NCBI GenBank assembly: GCA_045596925.1
Contig: JAZODH010000082.1
Location: forward strand, 1-50,281
Reading direction: 5' to 3'
Source: SIG710 sp045596925
Lineage (GTDB): Bacteria > Bacillota > Clostridia > Oscillospirales > CAG-272
Length of the DNA stretch: 50,281 nucleotides
A program made the translations under genes and the position numbers. Shown piece after piece: positions 9,901 to 16,144 of the stretch. The number at the start of each line of letters is the position of its first letter. The first letter of the stretch is position 1. The notes beneath the pieces were generated by a model, which did no database searches, had not been told where the DNA came from, and was given only the letters and a program-made list of their open reading frames with translations.

Positions 9901-10048
9901 AACCCTTGTAGATGCCGAGCTTTACAAGACGCTCAAGAGCAGTTGTGTTGAATGTAACTTCTGCAGCGCTTGCAGGAACTACTACAACTACACTGATGAG
10001 CATCATGAGAGCGAGCACCAGAGCAAGAATTTTGCTAAAATTCTTCAT
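6959..10048 (-). CDS. SLH-domain surface protein, probable S-layer-type major protein
   Basis: The 1029-residue protein starts with a Sec signal peptide: basic MKNFSK, a long hydrophobic core, and a likely ASA-A cleavage site near residue 28. About residues 32-200 contain SLH repeats (a run near GIYKGYG, then DINDRPAVNIAAIAYAYDEGI, and a third ending near YNALTVEY). SLH domains bind pyruvylated secondary cell-wall polymer and hold proteins on the outside of the wall. The remaining 800 residues are beta-rich, low in cysteine and rich in Asp, Thr, Val and Asn, with no catalytic motif that I recognise. Codon use is extremely biased, so the protein is probably very abundant. The start has AAGGAG upstream. 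It has its own promoter, a long structured leader and a strong terminator, so it is a single-gene unit. Confidence 0.9.
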   Translation of the reverse strand: MKNFSKILALVLALMMLISVVVVVPASAAEVTFNTTALERLVKLGIYKGYGANELGEKDDVTREQMAMFVARVSTGKVANDAWADFVNDTPFKDINDRPAVNIAAIAYAYDEGIIIGRSADVFDPKGNVSYQEALTMVVRALVGYEATKDLKYPNGFINAAIKMGLTEGISGVDYADKAIRGVTATILYNALTVEYTEWTWGPWEQVNTFANKFNLTTGKYMLTSTTEVRNKAEFTQVFPGTDACVDGDYVVFTTLNNDVTLDTAADRYVLAAELADDIGADVTAKIGYVYDLTFEGEKLAWVDEYAGTKYTDYGTTSDKIAVSGDYLVVNGQKYDVTVDRVDLESLNPTKIYDLRLFEYNTTAMTDGVAFDAKKDVTALKDNLFQEVTLFDTNKDGMFDYGIYMPYYIGNHVKSGDYFVVPSSQGDYTWQRRGYFAAADKIDNNKIANWTSDFKDTYNTLYVYTVNPVSMDIKTVESIKREGFKGEVTKVVNDALTKKIKSATVGGKEFTNINKLTDANLKGIEGTLTFEEADRMPSDLIAAGCGAATWENVFQAVLESNGAYNELRVYSLAGYTIYAWPSIVRNYNFVTFDWSDATFALDGNALVINRALTDASGNYTSVKVSAIYNEEGDQKVKTFDGMEFEAFCDTIDVLYANPDLNQYNMYFNEARKAAVMATAEYAEQLRLNIMEEINGTFVATPELYAITGKDAAGNLILTDVDYDNAALVSYATSAKNNINKVKVNDIEFINGIAKGQFATDTRNATIVSKSSNIVVTDATVFTIVAGDGIFTFTGKPDNGDKLSLKATTLVLAANANQIMIVDKTRNINEIAIGDVEYVGKFLDENNEWFSYTVQNTWAFNANTANCPMGFKWLVDAAYLITSDTKLETVALEGGVVLYTYTNLYDLVACKNVEKTFAFELDLVLGNVVVDDRVIGIDETKTLDDVFHIYGANNVNWMTDTYVGNFVSGSTVGYYEFTNAGKLIGVTPSFVIITVAADKVTVSTAIKDLKAGAEVIFTLVNGVPTGYAVQ

Positions 10049-10207
10049 AGTTTTGTTTCTCCTTCAAAAAAATATATTTTTTTTAAGTGAAGTCGGCTGC
10101 CTTCAATCTGCCGCCACGTCGAATCGGGTCGTCGCTCATACCCGACTTAGCTGTCATCGGATATCAATCCGATCCGATGGCATGAACATCCGCCAGTCTT
10201 TCACTGT
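10049..10207 (-). promoter_or_regulatory. Long structured 5' leader of the SLH gene (riboswitch-like or stability element)
   Basis: From the predicted start near 10207 to the ATG there are about 159 nt of leader. Complementary pieces suggest a closing stem, AGTGAA/TTCACT (10200-10205 with 10086-10091). Inside it lie a hairpin with an 8-bp stem CATCGGAT/ATCCGATG (10155-10162 with 10172-10179), a hairpin TCGGGT/ACCCGA (10124-10129 with 10140-10145) and a GC-rich GGCGGCAG..GGCAGCC arm. A/T palindrome sequence (AAAAAAATATATTTTTTT) follows just before the ribosome binding site. It matches no riboswitch class that I recognise. It may stabilise the mRNA, as long leaders do for other S-layer genes. 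Confidence 0.55.
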
Positions 10208-10213
10208 GCTTAC

Positions 10214-10242
10214 ATCTTACCACATCTGCATTTATTTGGCAA
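10214..10242 (-). promoter_or_regulatory. Sigma-A promoter of the SLH gene
   Basis: Minus-strand TTGCCA (10237-10242), a 17-bp spacer and TAAGAT (10214-10219). It places the start about 159 nt before the SLH start codon. Confidence 0.75.
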
Positions 10243-10369
10243 TAGGTTTTCCTTATGTGTAATTTTAACGTAATAATAAACAGGGTTTAATATTACGGGC
10301 GTTCCGCACGCGCGTATATACAATAAAGGAAGGGTTTTGCGGTATCGACCGCAAGGCGTGCATTTCGTC

Positions 10370-10405
10370 TTGCCCGGTAGGGGACGACGTCCTCGGCGTC
10401 CCGCT
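10370..10405. repeat. GTAGGGG-type palindromic repeat
   Basis: CCCGGTAGGGG begins a self-complementary core (GGGACGAC..GCGTCCC). The same outer frame with other cores is found at 10450-10569 and 28018-28149. Confidence 0.6.
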
Positions 10406-10449
10406 TTCGGACGACCATAACATCCCTCGCCACTGTCCACAAACACTCC

Positions 10450-10569
10450 CCTGTAGGGGCGACCATTGGTCGCCCGCTTTTGCACATAAAAATTCGCCAA
10501 TACGAAACCCCTGTCCATTTGCATTATAAATTTCCGCGAGGCGGGCGACCAATGGTCGCCCCTACAAGG
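10450..10569. repeat. Inverted pair of GTAGGGGCGACC repeats (MITE-like)
   Basis: The left arm (10450-10477) contains GTAGGGGCGACCATTGGTCG and the right arm (10541-10569) is its reverse complement, separated by about 60 bp of unrelated sequence. Each arm is itself a hairpin. No open frame in the region looks real. Together with 10370-10405 this accounts for most of the 10262-10598 gap. Confidence 0.75.
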
Positions 10570-10598
10570 GTATATCTTCGTTTTAATTATCCCGCACA

Positions 10599-10626
10599 AA
10601 AAACGGCGGAACATCCGCCGTTTTTT
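10599..10626 (-). terminator. Rho-independent terminator of the ribosomal GTPase-endonuclease gene
   Basis: ACGGCGGA (10603-10610) pairs with TCCGCCGT (10614-10621), with A-runs and T-runs on both sides. It begins a few bases after the stop codon. Confidence 0.88.
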
Positions 10627-10629
10627 CTG

Positions 10630-13218
10630 TTAAAATCCTTTGTTAATCTTTTCCACCTCGTCGGAGATCTCCGACGCGACCTTTCGCACCTCATCGTAAA
10701 ATGCCCGCGCCGAAACTCTTTCCGCGCCGTGACCCAAGACGATTATCTGCTCAAGGTTGTCCGACGTTGCCACGCGCACGCGGTACTTTTTGCCGATCTC
10801 GTAGGTCACGCGCTCGATGTAAGCGTCGGCAGTCTCCGCCTCCTTGGTGTAGACCACGCTGATGCCGCCTTCCTTCTCCACCGAGCCGCGTCCGCCCGCG
10901 ACTTTATAGGCGTCAAAGACCAGAATGAGTCCGCAGCCCCGATAGCCCTGATAGTTGCAGAGAATGTCGGTCAGAAGCTTGCGGGCAAGGTTCAGATTGT
11001 CCTGTGCGATCTTTTTCAGATCGTCCCAGGCAAAAATTATATTGTAACCGTCCACCAGAACGAACTCGGGCAGGACAGAAGCCTCTTTTTTAGGCTTTTT
11101 CGGCGGCTTTTTCTCGTCGTAATCCCGTCTGGTAGGTCCGTCGCTGACCTTTTTGCGCCGAATGGGACCGTAGGTCCGCTCAAAAATGCTAACCAATTCT
11201 TTGTCGAGCGCCAACGCGTCGGCGTAGGACACACCTCGGCGGCGTCGGGTCGCGGGAAGCGCATCTGCGCTTTCCGCAGGCTCGGGCGTGCTGGCGTCGT
11301 AGCCCTCAAGGTGCATATATTCCTCAACCTGATCCCATTTCACATTGAATCCCGCACCGCCCGAGCAGAACACCGAATCGGGACTGTTTCGCAGGTCCGA
11401 TTCGGGGTCGTAGCCCGACGCCGCCACGATCTCATCTTGGCGCGCGGCAGGACGGTAACCCGAAAGAGTCAGAAAAATTCTGCCCTCTCCCTTGGTGTAG
11501 GCGGTCAGCTCCTTTGGATATTCCCGAAGCTCGGACACAGCCGCGCTTCCTGTCAAAGTAGTCTCACTCTCGCCCGCGTCCTTTATCTCAAACTCACCGC
11601 CCATGCGGTTTATGTCGTTCATGAGTCGTCCTACCGACTCGGCGGGGACACTTATCTCAAAGTCGTAATAAGGCTCAAGGAGCACCGACTCCGCTTTCAT
11701 CAACCCCTGCCGCACCGCGCGGTAGGTGGCTTGTCTGAAGTCTCCGCCCTCGGTGTGCTTTAAGTGCGCCTTGCCCGAGATCAGCGTTATCTTCATATCT
11801 GTGATCGGCGCGCCCGTCAGCACTCCGCGGTGAGTTTTTTCCGCCAGGTGGGTCAGCACCAATCTCTGAAAATTCTGCATCAGGATCTTATCCGAGCAGA
11901 GGGTGTCAAAAACAAGCCCGCTGCCCTCGTCTCCTTCTTCCAGGAGCAGGTGCACCTCGGCATAGTGGCGCAAAGGCTCAAAATGTCCCACGCCCTCAAC
12001 CGAGCCGCGAATCGTTTCCTTATATACAATGCGCCCCGCGCCGAAGTCTATCTCCGTGCAGAATCGGTCGCGCACCGTGCGCCGCAGGACTTGAAGCTGG
12101 ATCTCGCCCATAACGCGCACTCCGCTTTCCTGCGCTCGCTGGTCCCAGCTTACCGCCAGCAGAGGATCCTCCTCGGACAGCAATTTCAAACGATCGTAAA
12201 CAATCGCCGGCGCGGTACCGTCAAGGATTTTGACGCTGTAGCTTAAGATCGGCTCGATCTGAGGTCTCTCACCCTCCATTTCAAAGCCCAGACCCTGCCC
12301 CGCGTATGTTGAGTTAAGTCCCGTAACGGTGCAAACGTCTCCCGCCGTCGCTTTTTCGACGGTTATAAACTTCTCGCCCGAATAAAATCTTACCTGATCG
12401 GTCTTTTCTTCGCCGATCATCATTTTTGACGCAAGCGTTCCGCCCGTGATCTTCAGGTGGGTCAGTCTGGCGTTTTTCGCGTCTCTTGTTATCTTATAGA
12501 CCCGTGCACCGAAGGTGTCGGGGTACTTTTTCGATTTGATATACTTACAAAGCCCTGCGGCAAACTCCTCAACGCCCTCGTTTTTCAGCGCCGAGCCGAA
12601 AAAGCAGGGAATTATGCGACGTCCCAAGATCGCGTTTTGCAGATCAGAGGTCTTAACCTCACCGCTTTCAAGGAAGCTGTCAAGGATCGCCTCGTCAAGG
12701 CTCGCCGCCTCCTCGCAAAATTCGGGTGAAGACGTGTCCGAAAAATCAACGCACGCACTGTCAAGAGCGTTTCGCAGACTTCTCATAACGGCGGCGGTCT
12801 CATAAAAGGAAATATCCATCTTATTGACAAAAATGAAGGTGGGCACCCCGTGGTGGCAGAGCAGATTCCAGATAGTTTTGGTATGGGACTGCACCCCTTC
12901 ACTGCCGCTTACCACAAGCACCGCGTAATCAAGAACGGACAGAGTGCGCTCCGCCTCGCCCGAAAAATCCACGTGGCCGGGGGTGTCGATGAGGGTTATA
13001 TCCGCGTCGGGAAAGGACAGCATCGCCTGCTTTGAGAAAACGGTGATCCCGCGCTCACGCTCAATTTCATTATTATCAAGGAAAGCGTCTCCGCGGTCAA
13101 CGCGACCGATCTTACGCAATGCTCCCGCGCAAAAGAGCAGGGCCTCGGACAGCGTGGTCTTTCCTGCGTCAACGTGGGCAAGTATGCCGACGGCTGCCTT
13201 TTTTCTGTTATTTTCCAC
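10630..13218 (-). CDS. Tet(M)-like ribosomal GTPase fused to a Rae1/YacP-type NYN endonuclease
   Basis: The 862-residue protein has a complete EF-G/Tet(M)-type translation factor: G1 AHVDAGKTT near residue 15, the switch region RERGITV, G3 DTPGHVDF and G4 NKMD. Domains II to V follow, with the Tet(M)-family ending GAGFNVKWDQVEEYMHL around residues 625-645. After a lysine-rich linker, residues of about 717-862 match YacP/Rae1: EFVLVDGYNIIFAW, LVFDAYKV, YTKEAETADAYIE and VATSDNLEQ. Rae1 of Bacillus subtilis is known to cleave mRNA in the ribosomal A site. The arrangement suggests GTPase-driven delivery of an mRNase to ribosomes (inference). The start is GTG with AGGAGG 9 nt upstream; an out-of-frame ATG lies closer to the AGGAGG. 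The gene stands alone between its own promoter and terminator. Tetracycline resistance cannot be assumed. Confidence 0.88.
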   Translation of the reverse strand: MENNRKKAAVGILAHVDAGKTTLSEALLFCAGALRKIGRVDRGDAFLDNNEIERERGITVFSKQAMLSFPDADITLIDTPGHVDFSGEAERTLSVLDYAVLVVSGSEGVQSHTKTIWNLLCHHGVPTFIFVNKMDISFYETAAVMRSLRNALDSACVDFSDTSSPEFCEEAASLDEAILDSFLESGEVKTSDLQNAILGRRIIPCFFGSALKNEGVEEFAAGLCKYIKSKKYPDTFGARVYKITRDAKNARLTHLKITGGTLASKMMIGEEKTDQVRFYSGEKFITVEKATAGDVCTVTGLNSTYAGQGLGFEMEGERPQIEPILSYSVKILDGTAPAIVYDRLKLLSEEDPLLAVSWDQRAQESGVRVMGEIQLQVLRRTVRDRFCTEIDFGAGRIVYKETIRGSVEGVGHFEPLRHYAEVHLLLEEGDEGSGLVFDTLCSDKILMQNFQRLVLTHLAEKTHRGVLTGAPITDMKITLISGKAHLKHTEGGDFRQATYRAVRQGLMKAESVLLEPYYDFEISVPAESVGRLMNDINRMGGEFEIKDAGESETTLTGSAAVSELREYPKELTAYTKGEGRIFLTLSGYRPAARQDEIVAASGYDPESDLRNSPDSVFCSGGAGFNVKWDQVEEYMHLEGYDASTPEPAESADALPATRRRRGVSYADALALDKELVSIFERTYGPIRRKKVSDGPTRRDYDEKKPPKKPKKEASVLPEFVLVDGYNIIFAWDDLKKIAQDNLNLARKLLTDILCNYQGYRGCGLILVFDAYKVAGGRGSVEKEGGISVVYTKEAETADAYIERVTYEIGKKYRVRVATSDNLEQIIVLGHGAERVSARAFYDEVRKVASEISDEVEKINKGF

Positions 13219-13250
13219 GGCATCTCGCCTCCTTTTTCTCAGATGGGTAA

Positions 13251-13279
13251 ATTATACACTATTTTTTGCAATTTATCAA
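13251..13279 (-). promoter_or_regulatory. Sigma-A promoter of the GTPase-endonuclease gene
   Basis: Minus-strand TTGATA (13274-13279), a 17-bp spacer and TATAAT (13251-13256). The leader is only about 25 nt, so a long attenuator of the tet(M) type is absent. Confidence 0.88.
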
Positions 13280-13310
13280 GTGTAAATCCGCACGCTTTTT
13301 GCGTTTTGAG

Positions 13311-13339
13311 TTGACACTCGGCTCAAAATGTGTTATGAT
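13311..13339 (+). promoter_or_regulatory. Sigma-A promoter of the rimO operon
   Basis: TTGACA (13311-13316), a 17-bp spacer and TATGAT (13334-13339), with an extended -10 TG at 13331-13332. It diverges from the GTPase-endonuclease promoter. Confidence 0.9.
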
Positions 13340-13374
13340 ATATTGAATAAATATGTACGAAAGGCAGATGCAAA

Positions 13375-14694
13375 TTGAAAATAGGATTCGTATCTCTCGG
13401 CTGTCCCAAAAATCAGCTTGACGCCGAGGTAATGCTCTACCATCTGGCTCAGGCTGGATATGAGATCACCGCCGAGGAGACCGAGGCAGACATCGTCATC
13501 ATAAACACCTGCGCCTTTATCGAAAGCGCAAAAAAGGAGTCCATCGACAACATTATTGACATCGGTTGGCTCAAGGAAAACAAAAATCTCCGTGGAATCA
13601 TCGTCACGGGCTGTCTCTCCGAGCGCTACCGCGATTCCATCTTTGAGGAGCTTCCCGAGGTTGACGCGGTGCTGGGCGTGGGAAGTATCCACAACATCGT
13701 GGACGCTGTGAAAGCCGTGGCCGAGGGCAAGAGATATTCCTCGTATGAAGACAAAAACACCGTCAAACTTGGCGGCGACCGCGTACTGACTACCCCCGAT
13801 CACGCGGCGTATCTGAAGATCGCCGAGGGCTGCGACAACCGCTGTACCTACTGCGCGATCCCCAACATCCGCGGCAAATTCCGTTCCCGTCCCATGGACG
13901 ATCTGTTACACGAGGCAAAGGACCTTGAAAATCTGGGCGTAAAGGAGCTGACCATCGTAGCGCAGGATACCACACACTACGGCATTGACCTTTACGGTGA
14001 ATACAAGCTTCCCGAGCTTCTGCGCCGTCTGGCAAAGGAGACGAAGATCGAATGGTTCCGTCTGCTCTACTGCTACCCCGACAAGATCACCGACGAGCTG
14101 GTGGCGGAAATTCGTGATAACGACAGAGTTGTAAAATACATAGATCTGCCGCTCCAGCACATTTCCGACCGCGTGCTTCACCGCATGAACCGCCGCGGAG
14201 ACAACAAAATGATCCGCGAGGTTTTAAGAAAACTTCGCCGCGAAATTCCCGACATCGTTATCCGCACCACCTTTATCGTGGGCTTCCCGGGCGAGACCGA
14301 AGAGGATTTCGAAGAGCTTTGCGCTTTTGTTGACGAAGCGAAATTCGACCGCATGGGTGCCTTTGCATACTCCCGCGAGGAGGACACCCCCGCATACGAT
14401 TTCGAGGATCAGATCGACGAGCAGGTAAAGCAGGACAGAGCTGACGTTATTATGGCTCAGCAGTACCGCATCAACGCAGAGCGCAACGAACGCTTCCTGC
14501 ACAAGACCTTAAAGGTTCTGGTCGAGGACTACGACGTGGTGGCCGAGACCTACTACGGCCGTTCCTACATGGATGCGCCCGAGATCGACGGAAAGATATA
14601 TTTCCAGTCCAAGAGAAAGCTCAAGCCCGGCACCTTTGCCAACGTAAAAATTGACGAGATCGGCGACTACGACCTGCTCGGTCACGCGCTGTGA
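13375..14694 (+). CDS. rimO: Ribosomal protein S12 methylthiotransferase RimO
   Basis: The 439-residue radical SAM enzyme adds a methylthio group to an aspartate of ribosomal protein S12. The UPF0004 domain supplies Cys10 (LGCPKNQLD), Cys46 (NTCAF) and Cys80 (TGCLSE) for the auxiliary cluster. The radical SAM cluster motif CDNRCTYC lies near residues 153-160. A C-terminal TRAM domain ends the protein. The sequence LGCPKNQLDAE distinguishes RimO from MiaB. Translation begins at TTG 13375: no in-frame ATG lies near the conserved N-terminus, and GAAAGG lies about 10 nt upstream. It is the first gene of a four-gene operon with pgsA, an isomerase and csaB. Confidence 0.95.
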   Translation: MKIGFVSLGCPKNQLDAEVMLYHLAQAGYEITAEETEADIVIINTCAFIESAKKESIDNIIDIGWLKENKNLRGIIVTGCLSERYRDSIFEELPEVDAVLGVGSIHNIVDAVKAVAEGKRYSSYEDKNTVKLGGDRVLTTPDHAAYLKIAEGCDNRCTYCAIPNIRGKFRSRPMDDLLHEAKDLENLGVKELTIVAQDTTHYGIDLYGEYKLPELLRRLAKETKIEWFRLLYCYPDKITDELVAEIRDNDRVVKYIDLPLQHISDRVLHRMNRRGDNKMIREVLRKLRREIPDIVIRTTFIVGFPGETEEDFEELCAFVDEAKFDRMGAFAYSREEDTPAYDFEDQIDEQVKQDRADVIMAQQYRINAERNERFLHKTLKVLVEDYDVVAETYYGRSYMDAPEIDGKIYFQSKRKLKPGTFANVKIDEIGDYDLLGHAL

Positions 14695-14715
14695 CAAGAA
14701 AGGAAATTTAAGAAA

Positions 14716-15321
14716 ATGAAAATGAATCTACCAAACAAGCTGACGGTCCTCCGTCTTATTATGGTTCCGATAATCATGGTCGTTATGCTCCTGCCTCTGA
14801 ACACGATAGCCTGGGGCGTTATCTCCGCTATTATCTTCGGCGCGGCGTCCTTTACCGATATGCTTGACGGCAAGATCGCCCGCCGTGACAACCTCATCAC
14901 GGATTTCGGCAAGTTTCTTGATCCCCTGGCTGACAAATTCATGGTCATCGGCGCTATGATGATGCTCATCTTCCGTTACAGCGGCGTTTTGCAGGTCTGC
15001 CTTACCATCGCGGTGACCATCGTGGTTTTCCGCGAGCTGGCGGTCACATCCATCCGCCTCGTTGCAAGCGGAAGCGGAGTTGTAGTTGCCGCAAATATGC
15101 TGGGCAAGATCAAGACCGTTTCCCAGATCGTGTTTATTCTTTGTGCAATGCTTGAGCCTGTAATATTTGAGGGGGCTTCCCTCATTTCGGGCATGGATCT
15201 GGTCAAGTACGATTACCACGTGCTCACCTACGCTTCCATGGCAGTATCCACCTTCTTCGCCGTTCTTTCGGGCGTAAATTACCTTAAATCTTACTGGAAA
15301 TTCCTGGACCCCGAAAAATAA
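14716..15321 (+). CDS. pgsA: CDP-diacylglycerol-glycerol-3-phosphate 3-phosphatidyltransferase
   Basis: The 201-residue integral membrane enzyme makes phosphatidylglycerophosphate, the first step to phosphatidylglycerol. The CDP-alcohol phosphotransferase motif D-x2-DG-x2-AR-x8-G-x3-D-x3-D is complete, from DMLDGKIARR to DPLADK. The N-terminal NLPNKLTVLR-like opening and several membrane helices fit the PgsA family and its usual length. It starts 21 nt after rimO with AGGAAA upstream. The rimO-pgsA order is common in Bacillota, so the membership of the two downstream cell-surface genes in the same transcript is a local feature. Confidence 0.93.
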   Translation: MKMNLPNKLTVLRLIMVPIIMVVMLLPLNTIAWGVISAIIFGAASFTDMLDGKIARRDNLITDFGKFLDPLADKFMVIGAMMMLIFRYSGVLQVCLTIAVTIVVFRELAVTSIRLVASGSGVVVAANMLGKIKTVSQIVFILCAMLEPVIFEGASLISGMDLVKYDYHVLTYASMAVSTFFAVLSGVNYLKSYWKFLDPEK

Positions 15322-15340
15322 TAATCGTGAGGTAAGAAAA

Positions 15341-16144
15341 ATGAAATTCATTTACGGAGCCTGCATCGGCAAGGACGTAAAAAAGATAGAAATACTAAAG
15401 AAGGTCGGCTGTGATTTCTGCGAGGTGGGTTTTTCCGCTCTGGCGGACGGCTCTGACCAGGACGTTCAAAAAATTGCCGACGAATGCAAAAAGCACGGCA
15501 TAAAATGCCTTAGTGCCAACGGATTTATCCCCGGACGCATAAAGATAACAGGTCCCGACGCCGACGACGCCGTGACCCTCGATTATCTTGAAAAAGCCTT
15601 TGAAAAGCTCTCTGTTCTGGGTCTGAAAAGCGCAATTTTCGGAAGCGGCGGAGCAAGAAATATTCCCGAGGGATTTTCCCGCGACGAGGCAAGGGCGCAG
15701 ATCGTTCATTTTTTGCGCGACCTTGTTGCGCCCCTGGCTGAAAAGCACGGCGTTATCATCGGCATCGAGGAGCTGAACGACGGCGAATCCAACGTTCTTA
15801 ACACCTGCGCCGAGGCTATGGAATACGTGCGCGAGGTAAACAGCCCCTACGTGCGCCTGTTGGTCGACTACTACCACGTGGTGCTCATGGGCGAAAGCGT
15901 TCAGAGTCTGGCCGATTACAAGGGCTGTATCAGCCACGTGCATATTGCCAGCCCTTCGCAAAAGCGCCATGTGCCCGCGCCCACCGACCCCGAGGACTAC
16001 GCCGAATTTTTCCGCGTGCTCCGCGATGCTCGGTACGAGAGCGGTGCCATTTCCCTTGAGGGTGGCTTTGGTGACAGCTTTGAGGAAAGCACCCGCACAG
16101 CTATTGAATATCTGCGCTCGGTAGAGGCAAAGATCAACGTATGA
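15341..16144 (+). CDS. TIM-barrel sugar phosphate isomerase/epimerase family protein
   Basis: The 267-residue protein belongs to the AP endonuclease 2 (xylose isomerase-like) TIM-barrel family. Candidate metal ligands are visible in order: Glu in GIEELN, Asp and His in VDYYHV, His in SHVHIA and Glu in ISLEGGFG. These proteins isomerise or epimerise sugars or related hydroxy acids in the cytoplasm; the substrate is unknown. It starts 19 nt after pgsA with a GAGG ribosome binding site and its stop overlaps the csaB start by 4 nt (ATGA). The coupling suggests that it could supply a sugar for the cell-wall polymer built by the next gene (inference). Confidence 0.85.
   Translation: MKFIYGACIGKDVKKIEILKKVGCDFCEVGFSALADGSDQDVQKIADECKKHGIKCLSANGFIPGRIKITGPDADDAVTLDYLEKAFEKLSVLGLKSAIFGSGGARNIPEGFSRDEARAQIVHFLRDLVAPLAEKHGVIIGIEELNDGESNVLNTCAEAMEYVREVNSPYVRLLVDYYHVVLMGESVQSLADYKGCISHVHIASPSQKRHVPAPTDPEDYAEFFRVLRDARYESGAISLEGGFGDSFEESTRTAIEYLRSVEAKINV

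Noticed and set aside
7208..10090. Open frame of 960 codons on the plus strand
   Set aside because: It is exactly antisense to the SLH gene, very rich in Cys, Val and Ser with no domain, and explained by codon bias.
10049..10207. Cyclic di-GMP riboswitch before the SLH gene
   Set aside because: A GAAAGACTGG stretch is reminiscent of it, but the other conserved bases and the second stem do not match.
10630..13218. Tetracycline resistance gene
   Set aside because: The GTPase is Tet(M)-like, but the fused nuclease, the lack of a regulatory leader and the stable gene context do not support calling it a resistance determinant.
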